Source: an uncultured Ruminococcus sp.
GTDB taxonomy: Bacteria > Bacillota > Clostridia > Oscillospirales > Acutalibacteraceae
DNA: 63,734 nt
NCBI GenBank assembly: GCA_900539465.1
Contig: UQCF01000014.1
Coordinates: 1-63,734, forward strand
Direction of reading: 5' to 3'
This document shows, one piece after another, positions 34,483 to 42,254 of the stretch. Position 1 is the first letter of the stretch. Every line of letters starts with the position of its first letter. A program made the position numbers and the translations under genes. The notes below the pieces were generated by a model. The model was not told where the DNA came from. It saw nothing but the letters and a program-made list of their open reading frames with translations, and did no database searches.

Positions 34483-34809
34483 TCATTTTATCTGCGTTGT
34501 TGCACTATAACAAGATAAAACGTGCTTGATAAAATCATCCGGCAAAGACAGATTATACTTTTCAAAATAGTAAATTACGTCTGATCGCCAAGCATATTTT
34601 CCGTCTGTCATCATTTGCAAAGGTAGCTTAATTTTATCTCCGCTTATAACATCATAACAAACTGAGGGAGATACAGATGTAATCTTGCCGGATTTTAAAT
34701 AATTAAGTATTTTTGCTTTATTTTCATTTTCATCTTTTGAAATTAAAGCATGAATCGACGAATATTTGTCATCGTTCATCATCTCTTTAAATCTACCGAT
34801 TACAATCAT
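34483..34809 (-). CDS. Immunity-like protein overlapping a dead Rhs toxin tip
   Basis: An intact 108-residue acidic-to-neutral cytoplasmic protein. The C-terminal part (about 62-100: LQMMTDGKYAWRSDVIYYFE, then YNLSLPDDFIKHVLS) has the layout of a small family of polymorphic-toxin immunity proteins that end with a 'tDGxwxWpsdl.yY...y' segment. Its ATG lies inside the 3' end of the preceding toxin remnant (17-bp overlap), a classic toxin-immunity arrangement. The toxin is broken by a stop and a frameshift, whereas this reading frame is clean, which suggests that protection is still selected or that decay is recent. Confidence 0.65.
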   Translation of the reverse strand: MIVIGRFKEMMNDDKYSSIHALISKDENENKAKILNYLKSGKITSVSPSVCYDVISGDKIKLPLQMMTDGKYAWRSDVIYYFEKYNLSLPDDFIKHVLSCYSATTQIK

Positions 34810-35220
34810 TTTTCACCCTCCTCGGCTTAAATAACTTCCAATCTCCGAAATTTGTATATTCGTCCGTACCTATTGTCATTTTACCGTTAAAGCCAATAAA
34901 CAATACATCCGTCGGTGCTAAAACGTCAGCGTTCAAAGCATCTGCCAATTGCTGAGCTGCTACAGCTTCTTTTGAACCTGTTTCACACGAAAGCAATCTA
35001 AAATTCCGCCGTGATAATTCGGATCTTCTTTCAGTATTTTGGCAAACTTTTTTGGTGTATATGACTCTATCTCATTTCCGTTTAAATTGTTAATTGAAAA
35101 TCCTAACCAATCGCCATGAATCGCTATATCTTCATATCAGTCTATAGGCTTAACTTTTTTCGAGTATTCATACAGCATACCTGATGAATTAAAATACTTT
35201 GATATACCTATTATATCACT
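34793..35220 (-). pseudogene. Rhs toxin-tip remnant with CHAT/caspase-like His and Cys motifs
   Basis: Minus-strand reading gives IGISKYFNSSGMLYEYSKKV, then KPID and a TGA (probably from a Trp codon), EDIAIHGDWLGFSIN, YTPKKFAKILKEDPNYHGG, a one-base frameshift at about 34992, then LLSCETGSKEAVAAQQLADA and APTDVLFIGFNG. The HG before a strand and the LLSCETG motif match the catalytic dyad layout of CHAT/caspase-like peptidases, and the SCxTG...AQxLA...APTD series is familiar from polymorphic toxin tips. No Rhs core precedes it: upstream of 35220 the sequence runs into repeats. It is a dead fragment; the exact 5' end is uncertain. Confidence 0.6.
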
Positions 35221-35319
35221 ATTTTCGGAATTTACAATATTTAATTGAGCTTTTTGCTCTCTCGCCCACTAAGCTTTGCTTAGCACTTTGCAATATTATC
35301 AGGATCAAAACTATCAACC

Positions 35320-35465
35320 GTCAAAAAATCAGCTTTTTCAGCCAGTTTATACGGCAAATAAATCATAGTTTGAATCGGCGGCATGAGGGCATGCCGCCCT
35401 ACGTGAGAGCCGAAACACCTTGCAGGGCGGTGTGCCCACACACCGCCGTCGGTGACATCATACCG
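35320..35465. repeat. Composite dispersed repeat, copy B
   Basis: Same order as copy A but with only the inner piece of the integrase-tail part (CAACCGTCAAAAAATCAGC), followed by the GGCATGAGGGCATGCCGCCC and CGGTGTGCCCACACACCG palindromes. After it, 35466-35520 carries another imperfect palindrome (CAGTCACTTCGTGACAG, CTTCTCCTCGAGGAGAAG) of a type common between genes in gut Clostridia. Confidence 0.7.
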
Positions 35466-35612
35466 CAAGACTTCACCTCATCAGTCACTTCGTGACAGCT
35501 TCTCCTCGAGGAGAAGCCGATTGCAGTCTTTGCCCCGGGGAAGGCTGGGAGCGCCGGATGATGGCAAGTTTTACCGTTCGCTCACATGAAATTAGAACAA
35601 TTAAAAAATGCA

Positions 35613-35765
35613 GTCGGTCTACTTTGACCGACTCTTTTTTTGCTTGAAATTTGTTCCCAATTTGTTTCCAACCGTCAAAAAATCAGCTTTTTCGGCCTGT
35701 TTTTACGGCAAATAAAATTGCATCGGCGGCATGAGGGCATGCCGCCCTACGCGAAAACAAAGCGC
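35613..35765. repeat. Composite dispersed repeat, copy C, with terminator hairpin
   Basis: Begins with the GTCGGTC/GACCGAC hairpin (35613-35632), continues with the integrase-tail-like segment and ends after the GGCATGAGGGCATGCCGCCC palindrome. Nearly identical to 33914-34060. Confidence 0.7.
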
Positions 35766-35814
35766 CGTTAAATTTTTGCATGAATAATACACGATGAAAA
35801 TTCGAGAAAACCCC

Positions 35815-35890
35815 TCAGTCACGGCTTCGCCGTGCCAGCTCCCCTTTAGGGGCGCCTAGACACCACGGTTAGCAACATCATACTACCGTA
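35815..35890. repeat. Palindromic repeat (CACGGCTTCGCCGTG type)
   Basis: Contains CACGGCTTCGCCGTG and CTCCCCTTTAGGGG. The same words occur in reverse orientation at 63560-63600. No gene is visible in 35221-35974. Confidence 0.6.
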
Positions 35891-35940
35891 AGCTTTCATG
35901 TCGTATAGCGGTGTGTCCAGGCACTACCGAGGGCAAAATA

Positions 35941-35974
35941 AAATCGACAGACATCTTTCGATACCTGTCGATTT
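35941..35974 (-). terminator. Terminator of tRNA-Lys
   Basis: AAATCGACAG/CTGTCGATTT stem followed by TATTTTG on the minus strand, adjacent to the tRNA 3' end. Confidence 0.75.
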
Positions 35975-36050
35975 TGGTGATCCATCGGAGATTCGAACTC
36001 CGGACACCTTGATTAAAAGTCAAGTGCTCTGCCAACTGAGCTAATGGATC
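35975..36050 (-). tRNA. tRNA-Lys (anticodon TTT)
   Basis: Minus-strand cloverleaf with encoded CCA, acceptor stem GATCCAT/ATGGATC, D-arm AGCTCAGTTGGCAGAGC, and anticodon TTT in ACTTTTAATC. The repeat-rich decay zone ends beside it, consistent with tRNA-associated integration. Confidence 0.95.
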
Positions 36051-36085
36051 ATATTCTGTTTTGCCGCTTTTTTCGGCGCTTGAAC

Positions 36086-36114
36086 ATAATATACTATTTG
36101 GAGTTCAAAGTCAA
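36086..36114 (-). promoter_or_regulatory. Promoter of tRNA-Lys
   Basis: Minus-strand TTGACT (36109-36114), 17 bp, TATTAT (36086-36091). Confidence 0.7.
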
Positions 36115-36173
36115 TACCTTTTTTAAAAAAATTTTAAATATCGGCAAATTTCTTATTTTGCGTTCTATCAATA

Positions 36174-36215
36174 CATGTATTTTTACTTGACAGGTCATGT
36201 ATGCGCGTTTATACT
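36174..36215 (+). promoter_or_regulatory. Promoter and candidate operator of the ArsR-uxaC operon
   Basis: TTGACA (36187-36192), 17 bp, TATACT (36210-36215): a strong promoter. CATGTAT occurs twice, at 36174-36180 and 36196-36202, on either side of the -35 box and 22 bp apart, a plausible autoregulatory operator. Confidence 0.65.
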
Positions 36216-36253
36216 TTAACTGTAAACATTATTTATTTAGGGCGGTGACTTTT

Positions 36254-36631
36254 ATGATAGAAAACTATACTGACAATGCAAACGTTTTCAAGGCATTGAG
36301 CGACGAAAACAGACTTAAAATCCTTGAACTTTTAAGGCAGGGCGAAAAATGCGGCAGTGAACTGCTCGAAAAACTCAGCATAAGCCAGTCCACACTTTCT
36401 CACCATTTAAAGCTTATGTGTGTTTCGGGCATTATAAAAAGCAGAAAATCAGGCACGGCTACTTATTACGGAATAAATCCGGACGGTGCCAAGAACGCTG
36501 TTGCTCTGCTGTGCGAAATCACAGGTTCCGAAGTCCCGGCGACAGAAAGCAAAGACAAAGAAGAGAAAACTGTTTCGGACGGTAAAAACATTCGTCAAAC
36601 CGGCAGCAGGCCGAACGGCTGGTTGCTTTAA
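36254..36631 (+). CDS. ArsR-family winged-helix transcriptional regulator
   Basis: A 125-residue DNA-binding protein. The winged helix covers about 10-85 (NVFKALSDENRLKILELLRQ, then LSISQSTLSHHLKLM and TYYGINPD). Only one cysteine sits near the usual metal site (EKCGSELL), and the ELCVCDL motif is absent, so it may not sense metals. The C-terminal tail is polar. ATG at 36254 follows GGGCGGTGA; an earlier in-frame ATG lies within the promoter region. It sits 14 bp before uxaC and probably controls it, an uncommon pairing, since uronate genes are more often under GntR or LacI regulators. Confidence 0.9.
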   Translation: MIENYTDNANVFKALSDENRLKILELLRQGEKCGSELLEKLSISQSTLSHHLKLMCVSGIIKSRKSGTATYYGINPDGAKNAVALLCEITGSEVPATESKDKEEKTVSDGKNIRQTGSRPNGWLL

Positions 36632-36645
36632 TATAGGATAACTGT

Positions 36646-38043
36646 ATGAAAAAATTTATGGACTCCGACTTTTTGCTTCAAAGCGAAACTTCTAAAATAT
36701 TATTTCACTCTTATGCGGAGGATATGCCTATATTTGACTGGCACTGCCATCTCTCGCCCAAAGAAATTTATGAAAATAAAAATCCCGAAGACATTGCAGA
36801 GCTGTGGCTCGCGGGCGATCACTACAAATGGCGTGCCATGCGAAGCTTCGGCATAGAAGAAAAATACATAACGGGCGACGCATCGGGATATGAAAAATTT
36901 ATGGCATGGGCAAAGATTTTGCCTTATTGCATAGGCAATCCCCTTTATCACTGGACTCATTTGGAGCTTCAAAGATATTTTGACATATATGAGCCGCTGA
37001 GCGAAAAAAGTGCGGAAAGCATATGGAAAACCGCGTGCGATAAAATATCCGGCGGCGGATTTTCTCCGCGTGAGCTGATTGAAAAATCAAACGTCACCCA
37101 TGTTTGCACAACGGACGACGCGGCAGACTCGCTCGAATATCACGAAAAGCTTCAAAAATCCGACTTCAAATGCAAGGTTTTGCCTGCATTCAGACCCGAC
37201 AAGGCTCTGAACATTGAACATCCGACCTTTGTGCCGTGGCTCAGAAGCCTTGAAAAAACAATCGGCAGACCTATATGCTCATATGAAGAGCTGGAGGGAG
37301 CACTCAAAGAGCGCATTGCATTTTTCTCGTCTCTCGGCTGCCGTGCAAGCGACCACTCCTTTACCCGTGTGCCGTATTGCCGCGCCGCAAAAGACGAGCT
37401 TCAAAAAATCTTTGCAAAGGCAATTAAGGGAGAAGCCCTCTCGGAGTGTGAGTGCAATAAATACCGCACAGAGCTTTTCCGCACACTCGCCAAGGAATAT
37501 TCGCGTCTCGGCTGGGGCTGTGAAATTCACATAGGCGCAACAAGAAACAACAACAAAAAAATGTTTGAGCTTTTGGGCGCGGACAGCGGCTTTGACTCTA
37601 TAGACGACAGAGAAAACGCAGGTGCGCTGTCACTGCTTCTTGACAGCTTAAACAGCGAAGATTGCCTGCCGAAAACAATTCTCTTTAACCTCAACCCCAA
37701 AGACAATTATATGCTCGGCGCGATGATGGGCAATTTTCAGACAAGCGAGGCGGCGTCAAAATTACAGCTCGGCTCGGCTTGGTGGTTTAACGACAATATC
37801 GACGGTATGCGCGCACAGCTCAAAGCACTTGGCAACCTCGGCGTACTCGGCAAATTTGTGGGCATGATAACCGACTCGCGCAGCTTTTTGTCATATCCGA
37901 GGCACGAGTATTTCCGCCGTATTTTGTGCGGTCTTGTCGGCGACATGGTTGAAAGCGGTCTTTATCCCGACGATACGGAGTTTTTAGGCTCTGTTATGCA
38001 GGATATTTCTTATAACAATGCCGTGAAATATTTCGGAATATAA
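36646..38043 (+). CDS. uxaC: Glucuronate (uronate) isomerase
   Basis: Converts D-glucuronate to D-fructuronate and D-galacturonate to D-tagaturonate, the entry of the uronic acid pathway. 465 residues, the family's usual length. Motifs: FDWHCHLSPKEIYEN (about 29-43), KWRAMRSFGIEE, HWTHLELQRYF, IHIGATRNNN (about 296-305) and LSYPRHEYFRRIL near the end. AGGAT precedes the ATG. The other enzymes of the pathway are not in the window, so the operon is isolated. The following small gene is 4 bp away. Confidence 0.95.
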   Translation: MKKFMDSDFLLQSETSKILFHSYAEDMPIFDWHCHLSPKEIYENKNPEDIAELWLAGDHYKWRAMRSFGIEEKYITGDASGYEKFMAWAKILPYCIGNPLYHWTHLELQRYFDIYEPLSEKSAESIWKTACDKISGGGFSPRELIEKSNVTHVCTTDDAADSLEYHEKLQKSDFKCKVLPAFRPDKALNIEHPTFVPWLRSLEKTIGRPICSYEELEGALKERIAFFSSLGCRASDHSFTRVPYCRAAKDELQKIFAKAIKGEALSECECNKYRTELFRTLAKEYSRLGWGCEIHIGATRNNNKKMFELLGADSGFDSIDDRENAGALSLLLDSLNSEDCLPKTILFNLNPKDNYMLGAMMGNFQTSEAASKLQLGSAWWFNDNIDGMRAQLKALGNLGVLGKFVGMITDSRSFLSYPRHEYFRRILCGLVGDMVESGLYPDDTEFLGSVMQDISYNNAVKYFGI

Positions 38044-38047
38044 AATC

Positions 38048-38383
38048 ATGGATAATTTAACGATTGTATTATGCATTTTGTTGGTACTGTATATTGTATT
38101 TTCAGACGACAAAAAGAAAAAGCTCAAAACACTTCGCATAATAAAAAACAAAAAGCGGCAGAGGTGCACAATGAACGAAATTATCAAACAGTTTAAAGAT
38201 AAAGAATGTCTTGTTTACACTATGAGCTCGCAGGTTTCGGGTGTTATAACAGCCGTCTGCGACAACTGGATAGAGATAGACAGCGGAAAAGAAAAAAGTG
38301 TTGTAAATATAGATTATATTATGAGAATCAGAGAATACCCCAAAAATAAAAGCGGTAAGAAAAAATCCGTGGTTTTAGACTGA
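38048..38383 (+). CDS. Small membrane-anchored hypothetical (DUF6897-like)
   Basis: A 111-residue protein: N-terminal helix (about 4-18), a very basic stretch (KKKKLKTLRIIKNKKRQ), and a compact beta domain with VSGVITAVCDNWIEIDSG and NIDYIMRIREYP that resembles an LSm/SH3-like barrel found in Clostridia. The first ATG has no good ribosome site, whereas an internal ATG at 38171 is preceded by AGAGGTG, so a 70-residue soluble form may be the main or an additional product. Linked to uxaC by position only. Confidence 0.7.
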   Translation: MDNLTIVLCILLVLYIVFSDDKKKKLKTLRIIKNKKRQRCTMNEIIKQFKDKECLVYTMSSQVSGVITAVCDNWIEIDSGKEKSVVNIDYIMRIREYPKNKSGKKKSVVLD

Positions 38384-38385
38384 TG

Positions 38386-38419
38386 AACGTGTGGGCTTAA
38401 TACAGCTCACACGTTTTTA
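38386..38419 (+). terminator. Terminator of the uxaC operon
   Basis: AACGTGTGGGCT/AGCTCACACGTT stem followed by TTTATT. Confidence 0.75.
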
Positions 38420-38514
38420 TTGTGTTTTGCGTGTATAAAATCGTTAAAAATTTGTCAAAATAATGTTGTTTTATGGTCATACTGATAAAATGGGCAAAAA
38501 CTGTTAAAAAATTC

Positions 38515-38543
38515 TTGAAATCTTTCTTATTTTGTTATAGAAT
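38515..38543 (+). promoter_or_regulatory. Promoter of pgk-tpiA-gpmI
   Basis: TTGAAA (38515-38520), 17 bp, TAGAAT (38538-38543), 50 bp before the pgk start. Confidence 0.6.
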
Positions 38544-38593
38544 AAGATGAAAAATTTTGATTTAGTAATAAACATTTGAAAGGACGAAATACA

Positions 38594-39784
38594 ATGAACG
38601 CACTTAACAAAAAAACTGTTGAAGACCTTGACGTTGCAGGCAAGAAAGTTCTTGTACGCTGCGATTTCAACGTACCGCTCAGCGACGGCAAAATCACAAG
38701 CGACAAAAGAATAGTCGCTTCTCTTCCCACAATCAAATATCTTATCAAAAACGGCGCAAAGGTTATTCTTTGCTCTCACCTCGGCAGACCCAAGGGTGAA
38801 TTTAAGCCCGAGTTTTCTCTTGCTCCCGTAGCGGCTCGCCTTTCCGAGCTTCTCGGTCAGGAGGTTAAAATGGCTAAGGACGTTGTAGGCGAAAGCGCAC
38901 AGTCACTTGCCGCATCTCTTAAAGACGGCGAAGTTATGCTTCTTGAAAACGTTCGTTTCCACAAAGAAGAGACAAAGAACGACCCCGAGTTCTCAAAGAA
39001 ACTCGCTTCTCTTGCAGACCTTTATGTTAACGACGCATTCGGTTCCGCTCACAGAGCACACAGCTCAACCACAGGCGTTGCGGATTATCTTCCCTCCGCT
39101 TGCGGCTACCTCATTCAGAAAGAAATCGAGTTCATGGGCAACGCTCTTGCAAACCCGAAGAGACCTCTTGTTGCGATTCTCGGCGGTGCAAAGGTATCTG
39201 ACAAAATCGGCGTTATCACAAACCTTCTTGATAAATGCGACACCATCATCATCGGCGGCGGCATGGCTTATACCTTTATGAAAGCTCTCGGCTATGAAAT
39301 AGGCACCTCTCTTCTTGAGGCAGACAGAGTAGACGACGCAAAAGCTATGATGGAAACAGCCAAAGCAAAGGGCGTTAAATTCATTATTCCCGTTGACAAC
39401 AAAGTCGGCAGAGAATATGACCCCAACACAGAGGCTATGGTTATCAGCAGCGATAACATCCCCGAGGGCTGGATGGGTCTTGACATAGGTCCCAAAACTC
39501 AGGCTCTTTTTGCAGACGCAATCAAAGGCAGCGGAACCGTTATCTGGAACGGCCCCATGGGTGTTTCGGAGTGGGAGAACTTCGCAGCAGGCACAATCGC
39601 AGTTGCCAAGGCAGTTGCGGAATCCGGCGCTATCTCAATCATCGGCGGCGGCGACTCTGCGGCAGCAGTTCAAAAGCTCGGCTTTGCAGATAAGATGTCT
39701 CATATCTCAACAGGCGGCGGCGCTTCGCTCGAATTCCTTGAGGGCAAAGAGCTTCCCGGCATTGCAGCACTCAGCGACAAATAA
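38594..39784 (+). CDS. pgk: Phosphoglycerate kinase
   Basis: Transfers phosphate from 1,3-bisphosphoglycerate to ADP in glycolysis. 396 residues. The N-lobe has VLVRCDFNVPLSDGKIT, LCSHLGRPKGE and the ENVRFHKEE block; the nucleotide lobe has the hinge, IIGGGMAYTF, and the C-terminal IIGGGDSAAAV with STGGGASLEFLEG. ATG at 38594 follows AAAGGA; an ATG six codons upstream overlaps that site. Codon use is biased to a few codons, as expected for a highly expressed gene. First gene of a glycolytic operon. Confidence 0.97.
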   Translation: MNALNKKTVEDLDVAGKKVLVRCDFNVPLSDGKITSDKRIVASLPTIKYLIKNGAKVILCSHLGRPKGEFKPEFSLAPVAARLSELLGQEVKMAKDVVGESAQSLAASLKDGEVMLLENVRFHKEETKNDPEFSKKLASLADLYVNDAFGSAHRAHSSTTGVADYLPSACGYLIQKEIEFMGNALANPKRPLVAILGGAKVSDKIGVITNLLDKCDTIIIGGGMAYTFMKALGYEIGTSLLEADRVDDAKAMMETAKAKGVKFIIPVDNKVGREYDPNTEAMVISSDNIPEGWMGLDIGPKTQALFADAIKGSGTVIWNGPMGVSEWENFAAGTIAVAKAVAESGAISIIGGGDSAAAVQKLGFADKMSHISTGGGASLEFLEGKELPGIAALSDK

Positions 39785-39815
39785 TTTATAATCGTTTTTG
39801 AAAGGACTTGTAAAT

Positions 39816-40583
39816 ATGAACAAACAGCTTCGTAAAGCAGTTATCGCAGGCAACTGGAAAATGAACAAGACCCCCGATGAAACTGCCGCACTTATCAAAG
39901 AGATTAAACCTCTCGTTGCAGACGCAGATTGTGATGTTGTGGTTTGCGTACCTTATATCGACCTTTTTGCAGCTATGAAAGCCGCAGAGGGTTCTAACAT
40001 CAAAGTAGGCGCAGAGAACTGCCACTGGGCAGAGAGCGGCGCATTCACAGGTGAAGTTTCGGCTCCCATGCTCAAAGCTTGCGGTGTTGAATACGTTATC
40101 ACAGGTCACAGTGAGAGACGCACATATTTCGGCGACACAGACGTAACCGTTCATGACCGCACAAGAGCCGCTCTTGACAACGGTCTTAAAGTAATTCTTT
40201 GCGTAGGCGAATACCTTGCTCAGAGAGAGCAGGGCGTTACCATGGAGGTTGTTCGCAGCCAGGTTAAGATTGCCCTTGCAGGCGTATCTAAAGAAGAGAT
40301 GGCAGACGTTATCATCGCATACGAACCCGTTTGGGCTATCGGCACAGGCAAAACAGCTACCGCAGAGCAGGCTAACGAAGTTAACAAGGCTATCCGCGAG
40401 CTTATCGGTGAGCTTTATGACGCCGAGACAGCAGACAAGGCTGTAGTTCAGTACGGCGGCTCAATGAACGCAAAAAATGCGGACGAGCTTCTTGCTCAGC
40501 CCGATGTTGACGGCGGACTTATCGGCGGCGCATCACTCAAGGCTCCCGATTTTGCGGCTATCGTTAAAGCGGCATCCAAATAA
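39816..40583 (+). CDS. tpiA: Triosephosphate isomerase
   Basis: Interconverts glyceraldehyde 3-phosphate and dihydroxyacetone phosphate. 255 residues with the substrate Lys in AGNWKMNKT, catalytic His in ITGHSERRTYF, catalytic Glu in AYEPVWAIGTGKTA and the phosphate-binding YGGSMNAKNA and GLIGGASL. Start at 39816 after AAAGGA. 31 bp downstream of pgk. Confidence 0.97.
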   Translation: MNKQLRKAVIAGNWKMNKTPDETAALIKEIKPLVADADCDVVVCVPYIDLFAAMKAAEGSNIKVGAENCHWAESGAFTGEVSAPMLKACGVEYVITGHSERRTYFGDTDVTVHDRTRAALDNGLKVILCVGEYLAQREQGVTMEVVRSQVKIALAGVSKEEMADVIIAYEPVWAIGTGKTATAEQANEVNKAIRELIGELYDAETADKAVVQYGGSMNAKNADELLAQPDVDGGLIGGASLKAPDFAAIVKAASK

Positions 40584-40597
40584 AATACAAAATCAAA

Positions 40598-40627
40598 CAG
40601 GCTCACCGTCACTATCGCGGTGAGTCT
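40598..40627 (+). other. Hairpin between tpiA and gpmI
   Basis: CTCACCG/CGGTGAG stem, extended by CAG/CTG, without a T-run. It may stabilise the upstream mRNA or damp read-through rather than terminate. Confidence 0.4.
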
Positions 40628-40647
40628 GTAAAATTAGGTGATATATT

Positions 40648-42165
40648 ATGAAAAGACCGGTAGTTTTATGTATAATGGACGGTTTCGGCATCAACCCCGG
40701 TGCAAAGGGCAATGCAATAGAAGCCGCAAATACCCCCAACCTTACAAAGCTTTTTAAAGAGAACCCCTTCACAACCATCGGTGCTTCGGGTCTTGACGTA
40801 GGTCTTCCGGACGGTCAGATGGGCAACAGCGAAGTCGGCCACACAAATATAGGCGCGGGCAGAGTTGTTTATCAGATGCTTGTTAAAATTTCAAAATCTA
40901 TTCAGGACGGCGAATTTTTCAACATCAAGGTTCTTAAAGACGCAATGGAGAACTGCAAAAAGAACGGCACCGCGCTTCACCTTATGGGTCTTCTTTCTGA
41001 CGGCGGTGTTCACAGCCACATTGAGCATCTTTTCGGCTTGCTTGAGATGGCAAAGCGCGAGGGTCTTGACAAGGTTTACGTTCACTGCATTATGGACGGA
41101 CGCGACGTTTCGGTAACCTCCGGCGTAGGATTTATCAAAGACCTTCAGGCAGAAATGTCAAAGCTCGGCACAGGCAAAATCGCAAGCATCTCCGGCCGCT
41201 ACTATGCTATGGACAGAGACTTTGCCTGGGACAGAGTAGAAAAAGCATACTCCGCAATGGTTTACGGCGAGGGAGTTATGAACTCTGACCCCGTAAAAGC
41301 GATGGAGGAATCATATGCAAACGGTGTAACAGATGAATTTATCGTACCCACCGTTGTTGACAAAGACGGCATGATCAAGGGCGGCGACAGCGTTGTGTTC
41401 TTTAACTTCCGCCCCGACAGAGCACGTCAGATTACACGCACATTCGTTGATGAAAAGTTTGACGGCTTTGAGAGAAGAAACGGCTTCTTCCCTGTTAAAT
41501 TTGTTTGCATGACCCAGTATGACGAGACAATGCCGAATGTAACGGTTGCATTCCCGCCCGAAGAGCTTAAAATGACAATGGGCGAATATCTTGCGAGCAA
41601 GCACATGACTCAGCTCAGAATTGCCGAGACGCAGAAATACGCCCACGTAACATTCTTCTTTAACGGCGGCGAAGAAAAAACATTTGACGGTGAAGACAGA
41701 ATTCTTATTCAGTCCCCCGATGTTCCCACCTTTGACCTTCAGCCCGAGATGAGCGCATACCCCGTATGCGACGCTGTTGTTGAAAAGATTAAATCCGGCA
41801 AATACGATGTTGTTATTCTCAACTTTGCAAACTGCGACATGGTCGGCCACACCGGCGTGTTTGAGGCGGCCATTAAAGCTGTTGAGGCTGTTGACGAGTG
41901 TGTGGGCAGAGTTGTTGACGCAGCGGTTTCAATGGGCGGTGCCGTTATCATCACCGCAGACCACGGCAATGCCGACAAGATGATCGGCGACGACGGCAAG
42001 CCCTTTACTCCCCACTCAACAAACCCCGTTCCGTTCTGCGTTGTAGGTTATGACTGCAAGCTTAAAGAAACAGGCAGACTTGCAGACATTGCACCCACAA
42101 TGCTTAAAATTCTTGATTTGCCTCAGCCGCCAGAGATGACAGGCGAGAGCATGATTATAGAATAA
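40648..42165 (+). CDS. gpmI: 2,3-bisphosphoglycerate-independent phosphoglycerate mutase
   Basis: Interconverts 3- and 2-phosphoglycerate using two Mn ions. 505 residues. The alkaline-phosphatase-like core has VLCIMDGFGINPG at the start, the phospho-acceptor Ser in MGNSEVGHTNIGAGR (about 60-74), HCIMDGRDV, and the metal sites NFANCDMVGHTG and ITADHGNADKM. Phosphatase and transferase domains are complete. Third gene of the glycolytic operon; GAPDH and enolase are not in the window. Confidence 0.97.
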   Translation: MKRPVVLCIMDGFGINPGAKGNAIEAANTPNLTKLFKENPFTTIGASGLDVGLPDGQMGNSEVGHTNIGAGRVVYQMLVKISKSIQDGEFFNIKVLKDAMENCKKNGTALHLMGLLSDGGVHSHIEHLFGLLEMAKREGLDKVYVHCIMDGRDVSVTSGVGFIKDLQAEMSKLGTGKIASISGRYYAMDRDFAWDRVEKAYSAMVYGEGVMNSDPVKAMEESYANGVTDEFIVPTVVDKDGMIKGGDSVVFFNFRPDRARQITRTFVDEKFDGFERRNGFFPVKFVCMTQYDETMPNVTVAFPPEELKMTMGEYLASKHMTQLRIAETQKYAHVTFFFNGGEEKTFDGEDRILIQSPDVPTFDLQPEMSAYPVCDAVVEKIKSGKYDVVILNFANCDMVGHTGVFEAAIKAVEAVDECVGRVVDAAVSMGGAVIITADHGNADKMIGDDGKPFTPHSTNPVPFCVVGYDCKLKETGRLADIAPTMLKILDLPQPPEMTGESMIIE

Positions 42166-42181
42166 ACAATACAATTTTTTT

Positions 42182-42218
42182 GCGTCCGAGAGTGAAATAA
42201 GCCCTCGGGCGCGTTTTT
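42182..42218 (+). terminator. Terminator of the glycolytic operon
   Basis: GCGTCCGAG/CTCGGGCGC stem followed by GTTTTTATTTG. Confidence 0.8.
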
Positions 42219-42254
42219 ATTTGCCGCATCAGGTTAGACTAAACCTGAAAGCGA

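Noticed and set aside
33914..35765. Possible CRISPR array because of repeated blocks
   Set aside because: Only two to three copies, long and non-uniform spacing, repeats over 100 bp with internal palindromes and no cas genes; they are dispersed repeats.
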